64,000 bases of DNA. It comes from Spirodela intermedia. Taxonomy: Eukaryota > Streptophyta > Magnoliopsida > Alismatales > Araceae. A model generated the notes under the pieces. That model did not search any database. It was not told the DNA's origin and saw only the letters and a program-made list of their open reading frames with translations. Numbering within the stretch: the first letter of the stretch is position 1; each line of letters begins with the position of its first letter. Positions 22,967-33,185 of this stretch are shown one piece after another. Made by a program: the position numbers and the translations under genes. The stretch spans positions 7,251,037-7,315,036 of the forward strand of contig LR746274.1 in NCBI GenBank assembly GCA_902729315.2. Reading direction: 5' to 3'.

Positions 22967-24728
22967 TGATTCAAGTTAATTCATGATAAATAGACTAATA
23001 TTTGTGTTAAAGTGTGAAAAGTGGTTTTCAGTTGATTAATGTGAATTTTTGGGTAATTATGTAATTTTATATGAATTTATATGATTTTTATAGTTTTACT
23101 TTTGAGATGAATGAGGAAAAAGAAATAAAAATAAAAATATAACAAAATAGGGGGTACCCACTGATAAGTCTTCATTATCATGAGTTAATAAGTAGTAAAT
23201 AATATAGTTTTAGCCTTAACTCATGATAAATAGACTTATATTTGTGTTAAAGTGTGAAAAGTTGTTTTCAATTGATTAATATGAATTTTTGGGTAATTAT
23301 GTGATTTTATACGAACTTATATGATTTTCACAGTCTTACTTTTGAGATAAATGAAGAAAACGAAATAAAAAATAAAAAGAAGACAAAATGGTGGGGACCT
23401 GCCAGCCAGCCAGGCTCGCAAGCAGGTCAAAAGTGCAGTCCGGGAGTAGCCACGAGTAGGGGCTCAAGCAGCTTGGATCGATAGAGGCATGTGTGCACCA
23501 CTCCCCTTCCACGTCACTAGTGGCCAGCCGGTTGTGGGGCAAAGAGTGGTCGTACACGCGACAGAAGGAACTTACTTTGAAATATAACATTACTATATAT
23601 TCGCCCGATAATTTGGCGCACAAGTGATGTGGGACTAAACCTGCATCACCTTCTACAAAAAGGGTGGGCAACCGGCCATCGGTGAAAGATTAAGCAACCA
23701 GAATCGCTGGATCATCGGCAAAAATTTTGTCAACACAATTCGTGGAGCATTGTTACTAAAATTGTTGAACGATTTGTGAAAAAAGGATCGTGAATCCATC
23801 AAGTAAAGCATCTCTGATTGATCGACGAACAAGCCATCGTCCGGAAGAGGACAATCCGTCAGCAGATGAGTCACCACCTCCAGAGAGCGTATCAGATGCG
23901 ATGAAGAGCTTCCTCTTGCTATGTGGACCTGAGGATGAAGCTCTCTAACACGTGCCCCACCTCCATCCAGCTCCTCTCCGTCGGGTGACAGCCGCCAGAG
24001 AGCCACAAAGTCGTCATTTTTCCGCTCTACCGGGTGACAGCTGTTGGAGATGATTTAATGACTCATTTCATTAATCTCTAGACTTTGCAAAGAGATCTAG
24101 AGATTGCCCACATCGTCGTTATCCAAGGAGAGCCTTTGAGGCCGTAGACTCTGCACGACTATCCTCCCAAATGCTCAAAATTCTGGTGCATCACCGATGC
24201 ATCGCCACCGCGACATCAGAACTCTGTTTTCCTACTTTCAACTTAATTTCTGTTTCATTTAGTGATAATTTGTTGATTTTAAATTTACCAAGATATACTT
24301 TATTTCATTACGATTCTTTTGGCTTTTATAGATCTTAATTTGATCAATTAAATTGTTTGTAATCGCTTACATAAGAATCACCGAGCGGAACTTTATTTTC
24401 ACCTTAATTTGCTTTCGCTGGGCGCTGATGTCATCTTGATGTCTGCACCCTTATTTCCCTTTTTTGTGAATTTTAAATATATTTTTTTCATTTGCTAGTA
24501 TAAAATTCATAGAAAATAGTATTCTTTGAGCAAAATTTTAAATAATTACCATATATTATATTACATCCTTGTAATCGACTTGGAAAATTATCACTATTTT
24601 GAAAGTTTTATTGAATTATAATTAATATATTTGTTTAGAAATACTTCTAAATATCTAAAAATTTCTATTTTCTAGTTTTATAAATTTTAAATTTGCATAA
24701 TTTACTATACAACGACTAAGTCACGCCA
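22967..24728 (+). repeat. Athila LTR, plus strand, with repeated start
   Basis: The outer start TGATTCAAGTTAATTCATG is at 22,967 and the inner start TGATAAGTCTTCATTATCAT at 23,162; the 3' end is ...ACTAAGTCACGCCA at 24,728. The inner LTR is about 1.57 kb. It lies head to head with the minus-strand LTR at 21,286-22,920. A TATA-like TATATAT is at 23,594-23,600. Open frames inside (for example 23,653-24,006 minus) appear incidental. Confidence 0.7.
23594..23600 (+). promoter_or_regulatory. TATA-like box of the plus-strand LTR
   Basis: ATTACTATATATTC lies about 430 bases inside the inner LTR start. The same motif is kept in the opposite LTR (22,484-22,490), in line with an LTR promoter upstream of R. 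No transcription start can be seen directly. Confidence 0.3.
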
Positions 24729-24901
24729 ATGTATTACATAATATTTAGTTTTTTTTATTTTTTCTTAGAGTACACAAAAATATTAACTCTTGTTTTATTT
24801 TCTTTTTTTATAATTTTTTTTTTTAAAAGAATGAAGAGCAGCAAGGCAAAGACTAGAGCATACTGAAGGAGGGTAACAATTATTATTTTTTTTGTAATTT
24901 A

Positions 24902-26004
24902 TTGATATTTATGTATTGTAGAAGATCCTTGTATCTAAGGTTAGAAAATCATTTCACTATTTCGTTCAAAACTAAAAATTTGAAAGAAAAATTAATTTTG
25001 ATAGATCCTGAAAGAAGTACAAGTCAAACTAATAATAATCCCATGGCCATAAAAAATTATAACATCCCTGATTCATATCAATGAGCATCCAATATTAAAG
25101 TCTCATGAGCAACCATTGTTAAATTCAAAATAAATTCAAAAAGTTTCCAAATGCTCTCTAATTTTCATGGATTACCTTTAGAAAAACCCCATCAACATTT
25201 TAAAAAAAATTACATAGTCTGTGATTTAGTTAATCTCTTTCAAGTTACACCAAAAGTTATTAAGATAAAATTATTTCCTCATAGCTTAAAGGACAATACT
25301 AGTTATTGGTTATCCACATTAGATAGAGAATTAACTAGTTAGAAAGACAGAACAAACCTTTTCTTTGAAAATTTTCTTCCTTAGAAAAAACTCAAAATAT
25401 GAGAAAACATAAATGAAGTTTTGCTCAAAAGTCAAAAAATCTTTACATCTAATATCAAAAAAAATTATAAATTTACTCAAACTATTCTCATCATGCTATA
25501 CCAAAGTGGCACATTAATAGAATTTTTTATGATAAATTATTAGAACAACATAGAAATATGGTTGACTCTATATGTGGAAGAGCTTTTTTGGAGAAAACCC
25601 TTGATGAGATTTATAGAATTTATGAGAATTTAAGTAAAAATTCTAGAAATCAAGCCTTTTTTGAGTTATATGACGGGATAAGGAAAGAAGAATTTATGAA
25701 TTACATCATGATGATGATACTAATTTAAAAAATGAGGTTAATCAGATTAATTATAGATTAGGAAAACTTGATTTACTTATTGACAATATTAAAAAGCCTC
25801 ATAACCTTCAATTTAATGCATATAGTACATGTCCTATGTATAATGAAAATGACCATTTCGAATTTCAATGTTATAATTTTGATCACTCATTTCAGCCTAG
25901 GTAAGAGCAAGTGCAAGTACCCCATGATTTTAGTAAAAATAGAGAATATTTTTCTAATTCTTATAATCTTAATTGAAGGAATATTTTTTTGTAGAGAGAT
26001 CTAA
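24902..26004 (+). pseudogene. Athila gag remnant, plus-strand element (unit 1)
   Basis: Homologous to the minus-strand gag. ENHFTISFKTKNLKEKLILI comes first, then MLSNFHGLPLEKPHQHF and IKLFPHSLKDNTSYWLSTLD (25,151-25,342), then after frameshifts ICGRAFLEKTLDEIYRIYEN and CPMYNENDHFEFQC near 25,840. At least six stops or frameshifts disable it. Unlike the minus-strand partner, no PBS precedes it: the LTR end at 24,728 is followed at once by ATGTATTACATAATATTTAG. Confidence 0.75.
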
Positions 26005-26330
26005 ATAATATTCAAAATTCAGAAGCACTTAGACTCAATATAAATTCTGAATTTTGTCCAAAACAAGAACATAGATTTCAGAAAAATCAGTCTTCTAAAA
26101 TCCAACTTGATTTTACAGATATGATGCAGCAAATGAGCCAAATGATTTAGCAAACAATGAAACAAATGATGTTGCAGCAAAAACAATTTATAGAGGCTTT
26201 TAAGAATAAGAGAGAAGAGGGACAATCACCTAGTCAACTCACAAAAAATTCAGGAAACTATCTAATAGTAAGATTTCAGTAAGGGAGTCTAGCTAAACAA
26301 ATTTAAAAAAAACTCACAAAATAAAAATAT
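26005..26330 (+). pseudogene. gag C-terminal Gln/Met-rich remnant (plus-strand element)
   Basis: MMQQMSQM, then KQMMLQQKQFIEAF and KNKREEGQSPSQL around 26,115-26,240 match the segment that opens the pol blocks (for example 57,713-57,916). This shows that R1-R4 begin at the end of gag. A TAG inside the repeat (about 26,148) and later stops break it. Confidence 0.6.
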
Positions 26331-27476
26331 TAGGATAATAAATACATTAAGTGAGAATATTTTACCTGATCTATATTCTTAATTATTAGAAGAAATAGAT
26401 GAGCCATTAGAAGTAAATGAGAATATTAAGACTGAAAATATAGTAACAGAAAACTTGAATAAAATTATTTATTACTCACAATTGATGAATGAATATAGTA
26501 AGGATGATGAGGAGAAAGAGTCCTTAGATGAAGAAACAATAGTTGATCATGGAAAAATCATCTAAATTTTAGTAGAAGAGAGTAAGGACAAAAATGAGAA
26601 AAAAATATGTTTCAAGTGAAGAAACATCAATTGATTTGAGAGATGTAAGAGACGAAATTAATAAATCTAATTAGAATTTTACAACCATGGAAGTTGATAG
26701 TGAGGATGATGATGCATATCATATACTGAAGTTAGTAGACAACTCTTGGAAAGATGAAGAATTTGATTAGTTAAGAAACGAAAAACTAGAAAAAGAATTG
26801 ATTCAACTAATGGTAAAAAAGACAATAATGAATATGATTCAACTAATAGGCAAAAAAATTTGAATTTTAATGAATTCATTAGATCTCAAATTAAAGAAGA
26901 CAATTCTTTCATCCTTCAAAACCCACAGCCCATTAGAATTATGTTTAAGCTTGAAATATTTCACTCCTCACAAATTGAACGAATATGTTGAGAAGATAAA
27001 ATAGAGCGAGGAAATATTATGCAGATAAAAGAATACATTAAGAAATAGGTGAGTGGAAGAATTAAAAATATCATTTTAGATGAAAAATTTTTAGATTGAG
27101 TAAGTGCTAATTTGAAAATTACATGACCGGATCACATTTTATAGTGTATTAATAGAAAGTATTTACTATTGAATGAGAGCCTTACAAAATAGGATAAAAA
27201 TGAGGAGAGGTTCTTTTCAAAATGAAAATATTATTTTTGAGAATTTATTTTATTTTATTTTTTTCCAGAAGGTATGTCAAGGTATATTTATATAAAGCAG
27301 ACGAATTTATACTAAATCTAAAAAAAATATCATGAAACTTACCTTGGGATAAAAATATATATTGATGGTCATAGATCATCTTATATGATCTAAGTGTTGG
27401 CCAGCTGAAGAGATTAAATTCAATGATGCATGGGAGGCAACCCATGATTTTTATTTCATTCAATTTTTTAAAAAAA
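26331..27476 (+). other. Unrecognised internal segment and post-pol stub of the plus-strand derivative
   Basis: 26,380-26,600 is strongly acidic (EEIDEPLEVNENIKTENI, SKDDEEKESLDEETIVDHG). 26,880-27,200 is basic and mirrors 19,300-19,560 on the other strand. No RT or integrase is present. 27,340-27,476 is the start of the post-pol region (GATCATCTTATATGATC, GGGAGGCAACCCATG), which stops abruptly at the BTB pseudogene. The family of the extra frame is not recognised; a caulimovirus-like or env-like origin could not be shown. Confidence 0.45.
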
Positions 27477-28156
27477 TTCAAGATAGGTGAGCTCACCATC
27501 AAGAGGGCCTTGTGTGCACACAACTTGCTGCTGGCCATGTTCATGTTGATGTTTGACTGGATATCCTCTTCCATCATGTGAGAGAGGCACAAGTGTGTGG
27601 ACTTTGTCACTAGAGACTGCATCAATTGCTCAAAGTGCCAAATTGAAGATGCCTCTCTACCTTGGTTTTACGGAAAGAAGAAGAAAGAAAAGAGGAGCAG
27701 AACCCGATTAGCGATTGATGATCATATTTCAATCCTAAACACCGAGAGAAGTTCTATGAATATATATATATCTATAAATTAGATTGAAATTGGAGCAAAC
27801 ATCATTGGGGCGAGCATGTATGAAAAAGGATCATATGGATCTTCACAAATTTTCAAACCTACTGAACTTCCTCCTTACCAGTTGGATTGTCAACGAAATT
27901 CATCATCGACAACATTTCTAATGGGCCAAGAATAATACGTACTTTGTTCAAAAAAATTGGACACATTGCATATCTTTAAGAAAAGAAACTTGCAGAGAAA
28001 AAAATGGCACAGGGTGACCGGTAAATTTACAGGGTACCTTCAAATCTAAGAACTCCAAGTCGATTGTGAACTTCCGTCGAAGAGTGAATTCATCACCAGG
28101 AAAATTCCTCACGATCTGTAGCAGCTTCTCAAGTAGTATAACGTGGAAAACGGTTG
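27477..28156 (-). pseudogene. MATH-BTB protein pseudogene, copy A (At1g21780/At1g55760-like), 3'-truncated
   Basis: Exon 28,031-28,156 reads EKLLQIVRNFPGDEF then RRKFTIDLEFLDLKVP, the end of the N-terminal MATH-like region, with a plausible acceptor (CTAATCCAG) and donor (CCCT/GTAAAT). After an intron of about 370 bases, the next exon, up to about 27,660, reads EASSIWHFEQLMQSL, CLSHMMEEDIQSN and LCAHKALLMVSSPIL, the start of the BTB fold. At 27,477 the text switches to Athila post-pol DNA, so most of the BTB domain is lost. Weak MATH-like traces may continue at 28,170-28,345. Such proteins are usually cullin-3 adaptors; this one cannot be complete. Confidence 0.7.
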
Positions 28157-28940
28157 CTGGATTAGAGGATACAAGTAAATAAATCTATTGTCGTGCACAA
28201 GTCCACATGAACACTACATTGCCTTCTCCCTCTCAGAAAGAACAAAGCCAAGTCACCCACACCAAAGCTGCATCTTCCATGATGATATAATGTACACAAA
28301 AAGGGAGAAGAATGGACTGATCGATGCCCGTTTTAGAAAACGAGCCATTCTCAGGAATGTGACACGTTGCTTCTAGTTACAGGAATGAGGGAAAAATAGC
28401 CAATTGCTTTCCATAAGAAGAACGAAGAAGGAGAAGAAGATAGAGATGAAAATGCCAAGAACATGTATTCACTCAAAGAGGACTGATGACAATTCTTCAT
28501 GGAGGACGGTTCTAGTACACTGTCACATTTTACTGGTTGCTGTAAATCAAGAAATGGAGAAACGTCGAGGGCTTCCGATGTGAAAGAGGAAGGGGAGGGA
28601 GGTGAGAGAGAGAGAGAAAAAAAGTGAGAGAAAGAGGTACATTTTTAATAGGAGTCCTTATTTCAGATGTGGAGTGGTTCCAAAGGCGTTGCTGCTTCAC
28701 CTTATTTCAGACAAAATAAAACCCCTGACTCCCCATGTCTCTGTCCTTTACCTTACATAAGGTCTAGGGTTCCCAGGGCGAGAGAGAGAGGGAGAACATA
28801 TCAAACTTGAGTGGTCTCGATCTCCCCACCTCCTCTGCTGAACTATGTTATGATTAATGGGAATCTGTGATTCATATTCCACATCTCTGAATAATTGAGC
28901 TGATCTTAGTTGTTCTTCTCTCTGTCTCTCTCCTTCTCCC

Positions 28941-28972
<32 letters not shown>

Positions 28973-29753
28973 CTTGTGCTTTGCATCTTGTTACTCAATT
29001 AAATGGGGCCATTAGATTGGGATTTATTTAGCTCCACTGAAAATTGCTTTGGCATTGGTTCGACCGATCACCTTTCCTGAGCTTGTTGGTAAAATCCAGG
29101 TCCTGTAACCAAGAGATGGTTCATGCGGTGAAAAGTAATGTGGCTCACGAAGTTTAGTAGTTTTCCAGGTGTGGCCCCCAAATTTTGCACGCTTGTAGAG
29201 GGTATTTTTAATTCGAAATTCCATACAACTAAATCGAGAAAAGTGCACGCGTTGAAACAAGTGAGAAGAGGATCTGCTGAGCTTTCAGGCGGGGTGTGCC
29301 CACAGTACCGACGACCCCTTACCAAGAGCCTGCATCAATCTGCCGAACGGTCCACTGTGGAGGTACAAGAGAGGCTCGATGGAAGGCATACAGATCCTTT
29401 ACCGATCCTGCCGGACAGAACCCACCCACCTATTCACTTCGGCCCGATTTACTCGGCCCATTTTTTATCCTACGGGGTTGGGTCCTTTCTCGCCCTGCAT
29501 GGCAATTCCGTTACAGTAATTTCATAAAAACCCTCTACATGAGTTCTCTTGTGGTTCTAACCTATTCAAGAACCTCGCCATCCTGGCGCCGCCGGCCGGT
29601 TTACAGGCGAAAAAGGCCTTACAGGTTACAGAGGAGGTGGGAGACGATACGTAGCCCCGGTAAAGACAGACAGAGAGACAGAGAGAGAGGCGGAGGTAGA
29701 ATTAAAATGAGCTTCCACTGGTGTCCGGTACCCTGCTCGACAGGAGGCTCCTT
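28157..29753. other. Intergenic region between MATH-BTB and LARP copy A
   Basis: Moderate GC, with no gene I can support. It holds GA-rich stretches (about 28,580-28,640 and 28,770-28,790), a CT microsatellite, and the 3' flank of LARP copy A, which reads from right to left. Most of it recurs in copy B, and 28,790-29,750 recurs in diverged form in copy C (about 54,270-55,170). Open frames on both strands at 29,020-29,530 match nothing I recognise. Confidence 0.5.
28915..28973. repeat. CT/GA microsatellite
   Basis: Imperfect (TC)n with the longest uninterrupted run near 28,950-28,972. The run is shorter in copy B (50,441-50,494) and differently arranged in copy C (54,387-54,419), so it is a length-variable marker of the three copies. 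Confidence 0.8.
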
Positions 29754-30504
29754 CTACCTTCGAATCAGCCACTTTTTCCACGTCCCCCTCCTCCTCATTT
29801 TGCCATCCTGCGAAGTCAAGATCGACGCACACATCAGCCGAACTAGACAAAAAATCCACAGGTTTGATCAGGTTTCCAGATCCAGGGTCGGAAGACTCAC
29901 CATCACCTCCACCTCCACGGTGGGAGAAGGCTGCAGCGACCGCAGTATGAGCACCACGTCGTTCGTCAGCCGTTTCACCTGCGAGGAAATGCCTTGGTTC
30001 AACCCCCCACGGAGATCCAAGGGGAGAGAAATCGGCGGTAGCAGTCGGAATGACAGTCGCTTACCCTCGGAAAGCTGGCGATGGTATGCACGCTCACCCA
30101 GCCTTCCTCGTCCATCTGCATCTTCAGGTGGACGTTTCTCGCCAGATTGTCCTCGCTGCGCAGATTCCAGTCCGTCGTTAATGGATCCAGGCGCAAGATC
30201 GGCGATCATCGAAATCGGTACAGAGACGGAGAGAGGGGTACCTGAAGTAGTATTCGATCTGCGTCCGCAGAAGGAGGGTGACGATCTCGGTCCCCAGACG
30301 AGGAGTACTCGGAGGAGGAGAAGGAGCGGGAGGCATGGGCTGGGGGGGGCCATAGCTCCATCCCGGCTGGTAAATGGGGGAGAGATACGGGGGAGGGAGA
30401 GCGTAACCAGAGAAGCCGCCGTAGTGGGGAGGAGACGGCGGGGGACCCCACTGTCTGTGGGCGTGGCGGCGGTGGAAGCCCTGTCGCCCGTGGAAGCCCG
30501 CCAT
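29754..30504 (-). CDS. LARP1-like La-motif protein, copy A (4 exons, 161 aa)
   Basis: Exons on the minus strand: 30,504-30,242, 30,155-30,065, 29,978-29,901 and 29,807-29,754; introns of 86, 86 and 93 bases all begin GT and end AG. The start ATG has A at -3 and G at +4 (MAGFHGRQGF...). Residues 1-70 are Pro/Tyr/Gly-rich (PPPSPPHYGGFSGYALPPPY). The La motif follows: TEIVTLLLRTQIEYYF joined across intron 1 to SEDNLARNVHLKMQMDEEGW, then IASFPR/VKRLTNDVVLILRSL, then the LARP1-like end DGKMRRRGTWKKWLIRR and TAG. La motifs bind RNA 3' or 5' ends. The protein lacks the C-terminal part of plant LARP1s (usually several hundred residues), so function is uncertain. Confidence 0.75.
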
Positions 30505-30900
30505 CCTCAGCTTCCTCGGGGAAGACGATGCCGGGAGAAAAGAGGATGGAGAGGTGGAGGGAGAAGAGGAGGAAGAGATATAGGGAGAAGAGGAGAGTTT
30601 GAACGTTGGCGGGCTGGGCCCTGGCGGGAACTCAACTGTAGAGCAGGGCAGTTGCGGGCGTGCGGGGTATCCAAATACCGCGGAGCGGCAAGCTTGTGCA
30701 GCGGACTTTCCGGAAGGATCTTCGTCGCATCCACCTGACACGTGGGACGCAGGGATGCACTCCCGCCCCGACCACACCCGAAAGGAACTAACAGGTTGTT
30801 TATCCCAGAGTGAGCGGGGAAGAGAGAGAGAGAGTCGTACAGAGGGATTTCTAACGTTAGTGTAAGGTAATAGCCGTCGGTGCGTGACATGCACGTGATG
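30505..30900 (-). promoter_or_regulatory. 5' leader and proximal upstream region of LARP copy A
   Basis: On the minus strand the leader is CT-rich (SSSPSTSPSSF-type incidental translation), with a (CT)n tract near 30,820-30,835, typical of plant 5' UTRs. An upstream in-frame ATG exists (30,894), but the reading there is low-complexity and the ATG at 30,504 has the better context. From 30,657 rightwards the text follows copy C, while the exons follow copy B. Confidence 0.45.
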
Positions 30901-32045
30901 AGTTGTGTGTGTGTGGGTTTTTTAAATTTGGCTGTTTCAATTTGTATCTCAATTATTATTCATTAGTAAATGAATATTGAGTACATAATTTCTTATACCT
31001 TATCACCCAAACAATATTTTGTATTATTTCTTACTACAGTGCTTTACGTGTTAGATGTTATAAGTCAGCTCACTTCTTACCAAGAGCTAAAATAAAAAAA
31101 TCTAAAGCAACACAAGTAGAAATAATTAAAATATCTCTATTGAGGGTAGAGAAGATGTCTTGAATGTTAGTAGATACACTAAATACACACCTGATTATTA
31201 TAAATAATAATTTTAGTATTTGGTTAAAATATTATTGTAGAGATATGTTTTATACATTATACTACCTTGTGAGATAAATTTTATCCACTATAATAGAAGG
31301 CTTTATATTGTGCACTCTTAATGTGATACTCTTGTTATTTTTAGCAATGCCATTTTGAAAAAAATTGCTTGAATATAGTGTGTGTAATATATATATATGT
31401 ATATATTTGCAAAAAAAATTCAAGTTTGGATTGTAATTTCTTATGAAGGAAATAAATGCAAAAAAGTCAATGAAGTATAATTAGGTGTTTTCCAAGTGTT
31501 TTATATGAACATCTCTAGACATATTTATTCATATGTAGTCCTCAAATATTGAATATTTTTATTTAGTTAACCTTTATTTCTTGTTATCATACATATGAAG
31601 AAACAATGTATGAGGGTATAAAATGGATAAAATGAAGCTAAGGAGAGAATAATAGTGTAGGAAAAGACACGCTTCATGTGATTTGAACCCACCAATGACT
31701 AATTAGAAGTCAGATGCCTACATTAAAAAACTATAATGGAAGACTAACACAACCACAAGGGGAAAGAATTACAACTTATAATAGAAAAGACAAACATAAG
31801 AACATATAAGAAGTGAATAAATTAAACTCAACAATGCACCAACCAAATTTTAACATCATTCACAAAAAGACTATAAATACACATAATTACCATAAAATCT
31901 ATTACTAGAAACTAGACTATAGTGAAGATATATGGAGATTACTATTCAAATAATAGAAAATAATTACGATAGAAGTTAATGTAGTCTAAGAGAAGACTCT
32001 AAATCCTAAAGGGACTATAAAGCCTAAATTGAGTCTGGTGGGGTT
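30792..32045 (-). other. Upstream region of LARP copy A
   Basis: AT-rich, about 1.25 kb, with no gene. It equals 9,262-10,515 apart from rare changes (GTGTGGGTTTTTT here, GTGTGAGTTTTTT there). It carries an (AT)n tract near 31,388 and a tRNA-like piece at 31,671-31,720. It ends at the LTR remnant of R3. Confidence 0.6.
31671..31720 (-). ncRNA. tRNA-like fragment, second copy
   Basis: Same text as 10,141-10,190: GGTGGGTTCAAATCAC with an anticodon-arm-like TCTGACTTCTAATTAGT on the minus strand, and no A box. Probably a decayed tRNA or SINE piece. Confidence 0.25.
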
Positions 32046-32816
32046 TATAAGTTTTTATTATCATGAGTTAATAATTAGTAAATAATATAGTTTTAGCCTT
32101 AACTCATGATAAATAGACTTATATTTGTGTTAAAGTGTGAAATTCTTATAATTCTAATTAGAGGAGTATTTTTTCATGGAGAGACCCAAATAATATTTAA
32201 AATCTAGAAGCACTTAGACCTAATTCAAACTCTGAATTTCATCTAAAATAAAAAAACAGATTTCAAAAAAATCAGCCCTCTCAAACCCAATCTGATATTA
32301 CAGAAATGATGCAACAAATGAGCCAAATGATGCAACAAATTATGAATCAAATGATGCTTCAACATAAATAAATTATAGAGGCTCTTGGGAATAAGAGAGA
32401 AGAGGGACAACTACTTAGTCAGCCCCTAGAAAATCTAAGGAACTGTCCAACAATAGGATTTCAGTGAGGGGAGTCTAGTAGCATGAATCTAGGAAAAACC
32501 CACGAAATAAAAATGTTAGAATAGTGAATGCATTAAGAAGTGGTAAGATCTTACTTGATCCTTTCCCCAAACATTAGAAGAAAAGGAAAAGATAGACAGC
32601 CCAAAACAAAATCAAATAGGAGTAGAAGAAGATTTTATAGATTCTACCAAGGAAATTTCAAAAGAGAGGACAACCATTCCATTTCCTAAAGCTCTAGAGC
32701 CTAGACAAAGAAAGAAAAAGGAACACAATGAAGAAATAAAGAAAATTTTACAAGATATGTAAATTAATCTTCCTTTACTCACTACCATTAAACATATTCC
32801 TAAAAGTGTTAAAGTT

Positions 32817-33185
32817 TTGAAAGAAATGTATACACCAAAAAGAGCACCTAGAGTAGAAAAATTATCTATACATACTAGTGCTTTATTATTAAATCAATTA
32901 CCATATAAATTGAGGGATATGGGTGCCCCTTTAATTTTGGGTGGTATTGGTGGATCCATTTTTCAAAATACATTACTTGACACTAATGCTAGTCTTAATT
33001 TATTACCTCCAAGTATTTGTGATAAATTTAATATTACTAATCTTAAACCTTCCATTATTACCTTACAATTTGTTGATAGATCCATAAAACATCCTAAAAA
33101 TATTTTAGAAAATATGATAGTGACAGTTAAAGGGTGTAAATTTCTAGTTGTTTTTGTAGTGCTGGAAATGGATTTTAATAGATAG
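32817..33185 (+). pseudogene. Retrotransposon aspartic protease remnant (R3)
   Basis: Same 122 codons as R2, with active-site text DTNASLNLLPPS (Asn for Gly) and terminal TAG. Non-functional. Confidence 0.7.

Larger units (their letters stand above)
9262..30791. repeat. Tandem segmental duplication, unit 1 (~21.5 kb)
   Basis: Compared with 30,792-52,320, the same text recurs at an offset of 21,530 at the left end, 21,529 in the middle and 21,522-21,524 near the right end. Differences are a few single-base changes, homopolymer and AT/CT-repeat length changes, and one 5-base indel (ACACTGTCACATTTTACTGG against ACACTGTTTTACTGG). The unit starts with LARP upstream DNA and ends with LARP copy A. 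Confidence 0.9.

Noticed and set aside
29626-29859. 77-codon minus-strand frame MDFLSSSADVC as a separate small gene
   Set aside because: It covers intron 3 and exon 4 of LARP copy A in the wrong frame; the correct frame there reads DGKMRRRGTWKKWLIRR. The same holds for 51,141-51,383 and 54,969-55,274.
29296-30738. 480-codon plus-strand open frame as a protein-coding gene
   Set aside because: It lies wholly opposite the LARP exons, has low-complexity Arg/Ser/Gly composition and no domain. The minus strand has a recognisable La motif with matching splice sites. Kept only as a low-interest finding.
30178-30894. 238-codon minus-strand frame read as one unspliced protein starting MHVTHRR
   Set aside because: It reads through the CT-rich leader, then exon 1, and on into intron 1. 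The La motif is completed only by splicing at 30,242, and the ATG at 30,504 has better context.
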